A stretch of DNA of 64,000 bases from positions 496,001-560,000 of the forward strand of contig NZ_CP028960.1 in NCBI RefSeq assembly GCF_003071365.1, in the 5' to 3' direction. The translations under genes and the position numbers were made by a program. This document shows positions 56,970 through 64,000 of the stretch, piece by piece. Numbering within the stretch: the stretch's first letter is position 1; every line of letters starts with the position of its first letter. The notes beneath the pieces are model-generated. The model searched no databases, was not told the DNA's origin, and saw nothing but the letters and a program-made list of their open reading frames with translations. The stretch is from Methyloceanibacter sp. wino2. GTDB lineage: Bacteria; Pseudomonadota; Alphaproteobacteria; Rhizobiales; Methyloligellaceae.

Positions 56970-59069
56970 ATGATGTCATCTCCCGGAAACTCCCCGGGCG
57001 TGGACGGCATCCATGCCCAAGACCCGCATACCGAAGACCCGCACGCACACGACAGGGCCTTGATGGTCATGCGCCATCTCGAGGCCCGCGGGATCAGCGA
57101 CGCCGATGTGCTTGCCGCCATGGCGCAGGTGCCGCGCGAAGTCTTCGTGTCACAGCCCCTTTCCGAGTTCGCTTATGAGGACTCGGCCCTGCCGATCGCG
57201 GCGGGGCAGACCATTTCGCAGCCCTATATCGTCGCGCGGATGATCGAGTTGGCCGAGATCCGCCCCGGCGACACCGTCCTCGAGGTCGGCGCCGGTTCCG
57301 GCTACGCCGCCGCCGTGATAGGCCGCATCGCCTCGTCCGTTTACGCCATCGAGCGCCACGAAGAACTCGCCGATCTGGCGCGCGAGCGGGAGGCCCGGCT
57401 CGGCTACGACAATGTCGAGATCATCTGCGGCGACGGCACCAAGGGCTGGCCGCCGGAGGCACCGTTCGACGCGATTATCGTGTCGGCGGGCGGTCCCAAA
57501 GTTCCGGAGGCCTTGAAGCGGCAGCTTGCAGTTGGCGGACGTCTCGTCATCCCGGTGGGCCGGGACGTGTACCAGACCCTTATTCGCGTACGGCGTACCG
57601 GAGAGGATACGTTCGAGGAGGAAGACCATGGCGGCGTGACCTTCGTTCCCCTTATCGGCGAAGAAGGCTGGGAGGCCCCACGCCAAGCCAAGGCGGAAAC
57701 CCAAATCGATTCCGAAACATCTGGCATTGCCAATGGGCTGTTGACGCCCGCGCCGCAGGCACGGGCTCCCCACACCGACCTCAGCCACGTGATCGCCGGC
57801 GCCGCGGAACCCTTCGGCGACTTCACGGAACTGACCGCACTCGCGGAGCGCTTCGCGGACCGGCGCGTCGTGCTTCTCGGTGAGGCAACGCACGGCACTG
57901 CCGAATTCTACGAAGCGCGTGCCCGCATCACCGAGATGCTCGTCGCAAAACATGGGTTCAATGTTGTTGCCGTGGAAGCCGACTGGCCGGACGCTGCGGT
58001 CTACGACGCTTTCGTGCGTGGCCTTCCCAGGCCTGAGACTCCCGCCAGCGCATTCACCCGCTTCCCGGCCTGGATGTGGCGCAACGGTCAGGTCAATGCT
58101 TTCCTGCAACGCCTGAAGGCTATCAACGAGAGCATCGCCGATCCCGACAAGCGCGCAGGGTTCTACGGGCTAGACGTCTACAGCCTGGCGACCTCGATCG
58201 GCGCGGTTCTCAACTATCTGGACAATATCGATCCTGAAACCGCCCGCATCGCACGCGAGCGTTACGGCTGCTTGGCGCCGTTCCGCTCGGACCCGGCCCG
58301 CTACGGCCGCATGGCGCTGTCGCAGGGCTATGCCATATGCGAGAGGCCCGTCACCCAGGCCCTAGTCGATCTATTGAAGAAGCGTCTGGGCTATCTAGCC
58401 CGCGACGGCAGCGCCTTTTTCAATGCGGAGCAAAACGCCCGCATCGTCGTGGCCGCCGAGCAGTACTACCGCATCATGTATTACGGCGCGGCGCAGTCGT
58501 GGAACTTGCGGGACCAGCACATGTTCGACACGCTGGAGCGTGTTCTGGAGCACCGCGGTCCCGACGCGAAGGCGGTGGTTTGGGCCCACAACTCCCATAT
58601 CGGCGATGCGGAGTTCACCGAGATGGGCCAGGTACGCGGTGAACTGAATATCGGCCAGCTGGCGCGCGCGCGCTTTGGCGAGGACTGCGCGCTTATCGGT
58701 TTCGGCACGGATCGCGGCACGGTCGCCGCTGCCTCGAACTGGGACGAGCCTATGGAAATCAAGCGTGTGCGCCCTGCCCGCAACGACTCCTACGAGGGAC
58801 GCTCCCGCGACGCCGGCATCGAGGCTTTCTTCCTGGAGACCGGAACGGGACAAAAGGACAGCGTGCGCGAAGCGCTTGCCGAACCCATGCTGGAACGGGC
58901 CATCGGCGTCATCTACCGGCCGGAGACGGAACTGCTATCGCACTACTTCCAGGCGGAACTATCGAAACAGTTCGACGCGTGGATTTGGTTCACCGAAACG
59001 AACGCCGTCGACGCAAGGCCTCAAGCCCATCCTCATGGGCCCGACGAAACATTTCCGTTTGGATTGTAG
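56970..59069 (+). CDS. PCMT-erythromycin esterase fusion protein
   Basis: 699 aa, one chain with two enzymes. Residues 28-235: protein-L-isoaspartate O-methyltransferase, with GQTISQPYIVARM, SAM motif VLEVGAGSGYAAAV (103-116), and GDGTKGWPPEAPFDAI. Residues about 285-690: erythromycin esterase-like domain, with LLGEATHGTAEFYEARARI (E305 and H308 are expected catalytic residues) and VVWAHNSHIGDAEF. The linker (240-280) is low in conservation. The start ATG 56970 is followed by a second ATG. The combination suggests repair or detoxification of damaged proteins or lactones; the real substrate of the second domain is unknown. Confidence 0.93.
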   Translation: MMSSPGNSPGVDGIHAQDPHTEDPHAHDRALMVMRHLEARGISDADVLAAMAQVPREVFVSQPLSEFAYEDSALPIAAGQTISQPYIVARMIELAEIRPGDTVLEVGAGSGYAAAVIGRIASSVYAIERHEELADLAREREARLGYDNVEIICGDGTKGWPPEAPFDAIIVSAGGPKVPEALKRQLAVGGRLVIPVGRDVYQTLIRVRRTGEDTFEEEDHGGVTFVPLIGEEGWEAPRQAKAETQIDSETSGIANGLLTPAPQARAPHTDLSHVIAGAAEPFGDFTELTALAERFADRRVVLLGEATHGTAEFYEARARITEMLVAKHGFNVVAVEADWPDAAVYDAFVRGLPRPETPASAFTRFPAWMWRNGQVNAFLQRLKAINESIADPDKRAGFYGLDVYSLATSIGAVLNYLDNIDPETARIARERYGCLAPFRSDPARYGRMALSQGYAICERPVTQALVDLLKKRLGYLARDGSAFFNAEQNARIVVAAEQYYRIMYYGAAQSWNLRDQHMFDTLERVLEHRGPDAKAVVWAHNSHIGDAEFTEMGQVRGELNIGQLARARFGEDCALIGFGTDRGTVAAASNWDEPMEIKRVRPARNDSYEGRSRDAGIEAFFLETGTGQKDSVREALAEPMLERAIGVIYRPETELLSHYFQAELSKQFDAWIWFTETNAVDARPQAHPHGPDETFPFGL

Positions 59070-59090
59070 GCGTGTTCGCGTAGCGCGCTT

Positions 59091-59447
59091 CTAAGACGTC
59101 GAGACGATCTCGTTGCCTTCGCCCAGCAGCACCACGCTCGGATGATAGTTGCGGGCTTCCTCGGCCGGGAGCTGGCAATAGGCGACGATGATGACCTTGT
59201 CGCCCTTCTGCACGAGACGGGACGCAGCACCGTTCACGGCAATCTCTGACGAGCCGCGCGGAGCCTCGATGGCGTAGGTGGTGAAGCGTGCGCCCGTGTT
59301 GATGTTCAGCACATCCACCTGCTCATGGGGCAGGATGCCGGACGCATCAAGCAGGTCCCGATCGATCCCGATCGAGCCTTCGTAATGCAAGTCGGCGCCG
59401 GTCACCGTGGCCCGGTGCAGCTTTGTCTTCAACATGGTCAGGAACAA
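59091..59447 (-). CDS. panD: PanD, aspartate 1-decarboxylase
   Basis: 118 aa pyruvoyl enzyme that makes beta-alanine for pantothenate. The self-cleavage site YEGSIGID (Gly-Ser) near residues 23-30 and the tail [14 protein letters not shown] are conserved. The TTG at 59447 gives a start ([11 protein letters not shown]) that aligns with the known PanD N-terminus; ATG 59435 is an alternative. A hairpin TTGCTCT/AGAGCAA (59503-59529) lies upstream. It converges with the PCMT-esterase fusion gene. Confidence 0.95.
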   Translation of the reverse strand: MFLTMLKTKLHRATVTGADLHYEGSIGIDRDLLDASGILPHEQVDVLNINTGARFTTYAIEAPRGSSEIAVNGAASRLVQKGDKVIIVAYCQLPAEEARNYHPSVVLLGEGNEIVSTS

Positions 59448-59614
59448 TTGTTCGCCCCAAGATTCCTAATATGAATCCCAAGCAGGCCCTTCCAAGGACC
59501 TATTGCTCTCGTTTGTGGATATAGAGCAAGAGTGGGGGTGTTGCAACGCAACATCCGCGCGAATCTGCGATTTTCTACCCGTCAATTGTGACAGTTCTAG
59601 AAAAAAATCCACAG

Positions 59615-60910
59615 TTACCCGGCGTTAGCGGGCGCAATATCGGCATTGTGCCGCAGGGCCCACAGACGCTTGGCTGCCGGAATTCCGCGCAAATCGTGCA
59701 AACCCATATCGTTCAGCCTGAGGCCCGCGTCGGGCCGCGCGCGGCTCACTACCTGGTCCGTCGCCACGATCGGCTGGCCCAATAGCTTCGACATATCTTG
59801 AGTCCGGGCGACCTCGTTCACGGCGCGGCCGATGACGCCGAATTTCAGACGCTCGCGCGTGCCCGCGTTGCCGAACACCACATCGCCGAAATGGACGCCG
59901 ACGCCGAAATTGATCTCGACCGCGCATTTGCACTCGCGCGCCTTGGCCTCGACCAGCCGCTCCTGCGCCTTGAGCGCCGCCCGCAAGGCGGACGTCGCCG
60001 CCGCCTCTTCGCCCGCCGCATCGGCTGGGAAGAAGGCGAGGATCGCGTCGCCCACGATATCGAGCACCTGACCGCCCTCCTCGATCACGGCGCCGGCCGC
60101 GCAATCGAAATAGACGTTCAGCAATTCGAGGAAGCCCTCCACGGAGAGCTGGTCGGCAAGCCCCGTCGAGTTGCGCAAATCGCTGTACCACAGCGCAGCG
60201 GCGAGCCGCTCGCCGTCGCCGCGCTTGACCGTGCCGGACAGGATGCGCTCACCCACCAGCGGCCCATGAAACGCGTTGAGCGTATTCCGCGCGATCTGAT
60301 CCTTGATCATCACCCGCAAGGCCAAGGACAGCGGCGCCAGGATCTGCTGCATGATGCAGATATCCCGCTCCGAGAAGCCGGCGGGTGATTTCGTCGACCA
60401 GGACAGCGCCAGCCCGTCCGTGGTGCCGACCTGCATCGGCCCTTCCCCGAACGTGACCACGCGCGCGTAATAGCCAGTGAAGCCTTGCTCGCGCAGGCGC
60501 TGCAGCAGCGGGAACTTGTCGACCATCGCGTCCCGGTCGATCCGCAATTGCAGTTCCGGCACCTGGCCTTTGATCATCCAGTAGAACGGGCTTAGCGTGA
60601 AATCCGGATTGTCCTCCGTGAGGGCCTGATAATACTCGACCTCCACACCGTTCTCGGCCGTCCAGGCAATGGTCATGCCGTCGAACAGCGGGTGCAGGAT
60701 CCGAAAGCCAACCATCATCCGCGCCAGGGGCACGCCGGCCTGGGTCAGCCGGTCCATGACCGTCTGGATCAGGTCGCCGATGGGGCGGTCTGTGAGCCCC
60801 GAGGCGATGATCGCATCGGCGATCTGCCCGGAGACGCACGCCTCCGTGTCGCTCGGCCCCAGCGGGGGCGGCGGCGCGTCCTTGAGATGATGAATCAACG
60901 TATCGGTCAT
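59615..60910 (-). CDS. Class III adenylate/guanylate cyclase
   Basis: 431 aa from ATG 60910 (AAGG eight bases before); longer forms start at ATG 60931 or TTG 60961. The C-terminal half (about 235-415) is the cyclase domain with metal-binding Asp residues in AALWYSDLRNSTGLAD and IVGDAILAFFP, and INFGVGVHFGDVVFGNAGTRERLKFGVIG around the nucleotide site. The N-terminal half resembles the region before class III domains in the rhizobial CyaA-like group and may be a sensor. No membrane segments are seen. Product (cAMP or cGMP) is not decided by the visible residues. Confidence 0.9.
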   Translation of the reverse strand: MTDTLIHHLKDAPPPPLGPSDTEACVSGQIADAIIASGLTDRPIGDLIQTVMDRLTQAGVPLARMMVGFRILHPLFDGMTIAWTAENGVEVEYYQALTEDNPDFTLSPFYWMIKGQVPELQLRIDRDAMVDKFPLLQRLREQGFTGYYARVVTFGEGPMQVGTTDGLALSWSTKSPAGFSERDICIMQQILAPLSLALRVMIKDQIARNTLNAFHGPLVGERILSGTVKRGDGERLAAALWYSDLRNSTGLADQLSVEGFLELLNVYFDCAAGAVIEEGGQVLDIVGDAILAFFPADAAGEEAAATSALRAALKAQERLVEAKARECKCAVEINFGVGVHFGDVVFGNAGTRERLKFGVIGRAVNEVARTQDMSKLLGQPIVATDQVVSRARPDAGLRLNDMGLHDLRGIPAAKRLWALRHNADIAPANAG

Positions 60911-60973
60911 GACGCGGACCTTATCACGCATCCAGGTGTCCGCATCGGGGCCGATGCTCAAGTTTTTGTGGGC

Positions 60974-61001
60974 CCTATCGCCTAGCGGCTGCTTGAGCGC
61001 G
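60974..61001 (+). repeat. Short repeat, copy 1
   Basis: 28-base unit CCTATCGCCTAGCGGC then TGCTTGAGCGCG. It differs from copy 2 by one base and lies 38 bases before it. Unit copies lie on both sides of the GNAT gene. Confidence 0.7.
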
Positions 61002-61011
61002 GGGTCGTCGG

Positions 61012-61039
61012 CCTACCGCCTAGCGGCTGCTTGAGCGCG
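61012..61039 (+). repeat. Short repeat, copy 2
   Basis: 28-base unit CCTACCGCCTAGCGGC then TGCTTGAGCGCG, in tandem with copy 1 (38-base period). Confidence 0.7.
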
Positions 61040-61212
61040 AAACACCCTGCGCGCGTGAGACGAAACGCCGCTTGTTGCGCCGCAAAAACTTCACCATCCG
61101 GCCATGGCTTTTGCCCAAGCTATGCCTATCTCCAAGGACAACAGCCGAGTGAATCGGCGGCTCAGCCAAGGGAGCAGCGTCAAGGTCGGCCAAAGGACCT
61201 CCGAAGAGGCCT

Positions 61213-61231
61213 AGCCTCTAAGAGGCTTTTT
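61213..61231 (+). terminator. Terminator-like hairpin upstream of the GNAT gene
   Basis: AGCCTCT (61213-61219) pairs with AGAGGCT (61221-61227), followed by TTTT. The same CCTCTAAGAGGCT word recurs at 62008-62020 over the stop codon of the GNAT gene. Because it lies 28 bases before the chosen start, it could be an attenuator or the end of another short transcript. Confidence 0.5.
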
Positions 61232-61258
61232 CGAGAAACAAGACCGGACGCAGAATTC

Positions 61259-62014
61259 ATGGGCCAAGCCCACCATAACAGCCAAGCCCTTCGAGACGGC
61301 CAAGCCGGGCAGACCGGCCAGGCCATCCGGATGAGCCATGCGCTCGACACGGCCCCCGCGTGCGCCATCCCGGCGCCGGCCAACATGACACCCGCCGTCA
61401 ACGAGGCGCCCGCCACCTCAGCGCCCATCAACAAGGTGTCGACGCTGACGTCGGCGCGACCTGTCTCGGCGCGGCCCTTCTCGCCGCTGCGCGAGCGACT
61501 CCTCCGCCGCAAGGTGACCATCGCCGGCAAGGACGGCCATCCCCATCTCGCCCGCCCCATCAACGAGACGGACGCAGGAAGGCTCATCCGCTGCTACGAC
61601 GCCATGACGGACCGGGGCCGCTGGTTCCGCGTGCTGCATCACCTGCCGCACCTCTCGCAAGACATGGCGCGCGACTTCTGCACGCCCGACCCCGAGCGCG
61701 ATCTGTGCATCGTGCTGGAAGGCGACGGGCCGCTCGAAGGCGAGATCTTAGGGGGAGCGCGCATCACCGGCAGCCAGGACGGCAAAACGGCCGAATATTC
61801 CGTGACGCTCCGCCCGGAAGCCGAAGGCCTCGGCCTTGCCCACAAGGCACTCGAGCTCGTGTTCGAGGCAGCGCGCGAGATGGGCTACACGCATATCTGG
61901 GGCACGATCCATTCGGAGAACGGCCCCATGCTCCAACTCGCCCACAGCCTCAACCTGCATGTGCACCGCGATCCCAACGACGCCGCCCTGATGGTGTCCG
62001 AAGGGGACCTCTAA
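61259..62014 (+). CDS. GNAT-family acetyltransferase with Ala-rich N-terminal extension
   Basis: 251 aa from ATG 61259. The GNAT domain occupies about residues 80-251: a start IAGKDGHPHLARPINETDAGRL, motif A seen as TLRPEAEGLGLAHKALELVFEAAREMG (with E-x-x-G-L-G), and a terminal part HIWGTIHSENGPMLQLAHSLNLHVHRDPNDAALM. The pattern is like the C-terminal domain of Pat-type protein acetyltransferases. The first 75 residues are rich in Ala, Pro and Thr and poorly ordered. No good ribosome site is seen, so the start is uncertain (ATG 61331 is also possible). Flanked by the short repeats. Confidence 0.75.
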   Translation: MGQAHHNSQALRDGQAGQTGQAIRMSHALDTAPACAIPAPANMTPAVNEAPATSAPINKVSTLTSARPVSARPFSPLRERLLRRKVTIAGKDGHPHLARPINETDAGRLIRCYDAMTDRGRWFRVLHHLPHLSQDMARDFCTPDPERDLCIVLEGDGPLEGEILGGARITGSQDGKTAEYSVTLRPEAEGLGLAHKALELVFEAAREMGYTHIWGTIHSENGPMLQLAHSLNLHVHRDPNDAALMVSEGDL

Positions 62015-62031
62015 GAGGCTCTGGTTTTTGC

Positions 62032-62061
62032 CCTACCAGCCTAGCGGCCTGCTTGAGCGCG
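62032..62061 (+). repeat. Short repeat, copy 3
   Basis: 30-base variant of the unit at 60974 (CCTACCAGCCTAGCGGCC then TGCTTGAGCGCG), carrying two extra bases. It lies 18 bases past the GNAT stop. Confidence 0.65.
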
Positions 62062-62129
62062 GGCGCGCCAAAACCCCCGCTGCCGTCCGGCACCAGGTTC
62101 CTCAAACTCCCTACGTCTCAAAACTCAAA

Positions 62130-62142
62130 CCCGCGAAGCGGG
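62130..62142 (+). repeat. GCGAAGC mini-hairpin
   Basis: CCCGC-GAA-GCGGG, a perfect 5-bp stem closed by a GAA loop. The core GCGAAGC is a known extremely stable DNA mini-hairpin. A second example is at 62245. Confidence 0.55.
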
Positions 62143-62244
62143 ACGTGCGGGGCGCTGGTCGGCCGCCGTCCGTTTAGTTTTGGTGGGCAGCCTTCCGGCG
62201 CCCCGCATGGCCTTTGGACAGTGCTTCGCATACAATAACAAAAC

Positions 62245-62257
62245 CGAGCGAAGCTCG
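62245..62257 (+). repeat. GCGAAGC mini-hairpin
   Basis: CGAGC-GAA-GCTCG, the same GCGAAGC core with a different outer stem, 115 bases after the first. Confidence 0.55.
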
Positions 62258-62763
62258 CCTCAAGGCCGCAGCGATGTTTTAGAGCCCCATGCCGCGCGGC
62301 TTACCTCCAGTGGCACAGGCACGCGCGAACGCGCGCCTCACCCGACGACCCACGCGTTACAGCGCAGGTGGGCGGATTAGGGACCCCCGAGGCTGGTCCG
62401 TTAGCCGCGACGCGGTTTTCCGGCACCGGCCTCCACTGAGACTTCGACACCATCCGTACCGCGCCACCTCGGGCGCTGCATCCCCCGCCCCGAGAGCAGA
62501 CGGTCTGCAGCTCGCGTCCTCACGAACGAGGGATGGAGGCAGTGTACGGCCGGTTTCGGGGGGTGGGGATAAGGGGTGATTAACTAGGTCGGCGGCCGGT
62601 AGCGCCGAGAAAGAAGGAATACATCGTCTTGAATCTGACAATTATGTTCTCTATATGTTCTGGGGACGAATGTGTTGAATGGGCTTTCCCAAGCGTTTCT
62701 GGCGCTAAAATTAGCAGTGATTCGTATGCTCTACCTGCGCGATCTCAGTCGGAAAAGGCCACC

Positions 62764-63264
62764 ATGTTTTCAGATGAGGACTTCTTACAGCTCCAGAAGG
62801 ACCAGTACGCTCATGATGTGCGGCACCACTCAGATATCACATCACTGCACAAGACGGAGCGTCTCAAACACTACGGTCTCCATTTCGCGAAGTATGTGGG
62901 GCGATTGGCAAGGGAAGCAGAAGAGTCCAAGCCGATCGAACGAACACTTGTGGATGCATTCCTCATTAGCCTCAGCGCAGCGAACACCCTCCACCAGAGA
63001 CTCGGCGACGGAGAGAGGAGCCCACAGCGAAGCAGAAGGCAAGTTGATCCTCTTCGGACCTTAGCGGATGCTGTTGGTCGATTTGCGGATGCTTGCGAAA
63101 AGATTGATCACCTCGAAGAGTTCGTCGCCCTCGCACGAAGGGCCAACGTTGATGTGATGCATTGGATTGTAGACGCTGCCGACGAGCGCTCCCTTGATTT
63201 GGTCTCAGCTGCGACGGATAGAAGGAAAGAGCTGAAGGCTCGTTGCTTCTACCTCGACAACTAA
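62764..63264 (+). CDS. Helical protein with MazG-like pattern, partner of the Dcd-like gene
   Basis: 166 aa from ATG 62764; an upstream in-frame start at 62629 would add 45 residues that look like non-coding sequence. The core REAEESKPIERTLVDAFL followed by ISLSAANTLHQRLG resembles the E..E, E-x4-D, A-N-x-L-x-x-x-L-G pattern of all-alpha NTP pyrophosphatases (E51, E54, E59/D64), but the spacing is only approximate. The tail (DLVSAATDRRKELKARCFYLDN) is helical. The Dcd-like gene starts 19 bases downstream, so the two are one unit. The codon use is less GC-rich than in the main chromosome. Confidence 0.55.
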   Translation: MFSDEDFLQLQKDQYAHDVRHHSDITSLHKTERLKHYGLHFAKYVGRLAREAEESKPIERTLVDAFLISLSAANTLHQRLGDGERSPQRSRRQVDPLRTLADAVGRFADACEKIDHLEEFVALARRANVDVMHWIVDAADERSLDLVSAATDRRKELKARCFYLDN

Positions 63265-63283
63265 TTCAACGAAGGGAGGCCCG

Positions 63284-64000
63284 ATGCCATTTTGGAGTGG
63301 GGAGACCTTGTTACGGGAGCTCCCTTCCATAGTCACAGAGGGCTACGATCCCGACAGGGTCGATTGCGCCGCATACACCCTTCGCATGGGTTCAGAGGCC
63401 TATGTTTCTCCATCTGAGGCGGAACAGGATCCAAAAAAAATAACTATCCAGCAAATCGGACGTGCCGGCGCCTTTACGATCCCCCCTGGACAATTTGCAT
63501 TCCTACTCACCGAGGAACACATCAAGATCCCTCAAGGTGCCATAGGATTCATCTCGATAAAGACTCGCATCAAGTTTCGCGGGCTTGTGAACGTCTCTGG
63601 TTTTCACGTTGATCCTGGCTACTCTGGTCGCCTCATCTTTGCTGTGTTCAACGCCGGTCCTAGGCCTATTCACCTTAGGCGTGGAGATGAATGTTTTTTG
63701 ATGTGGCTAGCGAGCCTCGACGATCCAAATACCAAGATGATACGAGACAAAGATGGCTTTAATTCCATCAACACGGACTTGGTATCCAAGATCAGCGGCC
63801 CTGTAATGTCATTTGAGGGTCTGAACGCAAAAATTGGCGACTTGAAAAAGGACTATGACAAGCGGATCGGAACCATTGAGCTGCAGAACGCAATAATTAA
63901 ATGGGCTGCGATGGCAATATTTGCCATTTTGATTGGCGTTGTCGTTACACCGACAATCCGCGGTGCGTGGCAGGACTGGAGTTCCCCGAACGATGGCGCT
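63284..64000 (+). CDS. Membrane-tethered dCTP-deaminase/dUTPase-like protein (partial, runs off window)
   Basis: 239 residues are present with no stop before the window end. Residues 1-145 form a Dcd/Dut-like trimer domain: WSGETLLRELPSIV, QFAFLLTEEHIKIP, SIKTRIKFRGLVNVSG, then FHVDPGYSGRLIFAVFNAGP. Alignment by eye with the deaminase motif (DPGWSG....E.YNSG) places Ala120 where the catalytic Glu stands, so deaminase activity is doubtful. Residues 176-200 look like a short coiled coil, and AIIKWAAMAIFAILIGVVVTP (about 203-222) is a membrane helix. GAAGGGAGG is a very strong ribosome site before ATG 63284. AT-richer than the main chromosome. Confidence 0.72.
   Translation, partial: MPFWSGETLLRELPSIVTEGYDPDRVDCAAYTLRMGSEAYVSPSEAEQDPKKITIQQIGRAGAFTIPPGQFAFLLTEEHIKIPQGAIGFISIKTRIKFRGLVNVSGFHVDPGYSGRLIFAVFNAGPRPIHLRRGDECFLMWLASLDDPNTKMIRDKDGFNSINTDLVSKISGPVMSFEGLNAKIGDLKKDYDKRIGTIELQNAIIKWAAMAIFAILIGVVVTPTIRGAWQDWSSPNDGA

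Larger units (their letters stand above)
62015..62763. other. Non-coding stretch before the accessory pair
   Basis: About 750 bases with no supportable gene on either strand. It holds repeat copy 3 (62032-62061), two GCGAAGC mini-hairpins, and a GCAGAC-G-GTCTGC palindrome near 62495. The base composition drops from about 62620, where the AT-richer accessory genes begin, so this may be the border of an acquired region. No integrase, tRNA or repeat pair was seen to define an insertion. Confidence 0.5.

Noticed and set aside
62015-62628. A possible structured RNA (SRP RNA, tmRNA or 6S)
   Set aside because: None of the hallmark sequences of these RNAs was found on either strand.
62629-62763. Longer N-terminus for the MazG-like protein
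   Set aside because: The 45 extra residues have no ribosome site and look unlike a protein start; ATG 62764 begins the helical core.

Overview
The window reads as a chromosomal segment of a GC-rich alphaproteobacterium, most likely of the order Hyphomicrobiales (Rhizobiales). The support is the gene content and order of the mraZ-rsmH-ftsL-ftsI-murE-murF-mraY-murD-ftsW-murG division/cell-wall cluster, families typical of that order (DUF2852, DUF1328, ELM1-type protein, periplasmic SAM-dependent methyltransferase, PCMT-erythromycin esterase fusion), and two EcfG-type general-stress promoter motifs. A genus cannot be fixed from the sequence alone.

Layout. 1-10.7 kb: the dcw cluster on the minus strand, running from mraZ down to a murG cut by the window edge, preceded by a MraZ-box-like array and a long inverted repeat. 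11-18.5 kb: an exported alpha/beta hydrolase, catalase-peroxidase katG, a DUF1328 membrane peptide, the RNase P RNA gene, a Crp/Fnr-type regulator, and three related exported YHS-like Cys proteins. 18.5-33 kb: muralytic enzymes (amidase, GH25), a TerB-DnaJ protein, a gamma carbonic anhydrase, a broken hydantoinase/oxoprolinase, an FAD monooxygenase, a TetR regulator, a cation/proton exchanger, a VWA protein, a NodB-type deacetylase and a GNAT.

33-39.5 kb: a tightly coupled minus-strand methionine-cycle operon, sahR-like regulator, metF, metH split into two cistrons, with a DUF6998-type putative PD-(D/E)xK nuclease gene placed exactly between the metH halves. 39.6-46.5 kb: GH19-like lysin, exported methyltransferase, ettA, EF-hand and glycine-zipper proteins, ELM1-type protein, TerB, sulfotransferase, and a tiny Cys protein behind a perfect EcfG promoter. 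46.5-56 kb: a dicarboxylate-type symporter, then tonB-exbD-exbB divergent from a TonB-dependent siderophore receptor with a PepSY protein, that is, an iron-uptake locus; then a CAU tRNA. 56-62 kb: SIMPL protein, PCMT-EreA fusion, panD, a class III nucleotide cyclase, and a GNAT flanked by a short repeat. 62-64 kb: a gene-poor stretch leads into an AT-richer accessory pair, a MazG-like helical protein and a membrane-tethered dCTP-deaminase-like protein that lacks the catalytic Glu. This pair is the best candidate for an undescribed system here.

Five single-base indels interrupt otherwise intact, conserved reading frames (two in ftsW, two in the hydantoinase, one in a small exported protein). 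All lie in or beside short homopolymers, so sequence errors are the first explanation. No transposase, integrase, CRISPR array or rRNA gene was seen.
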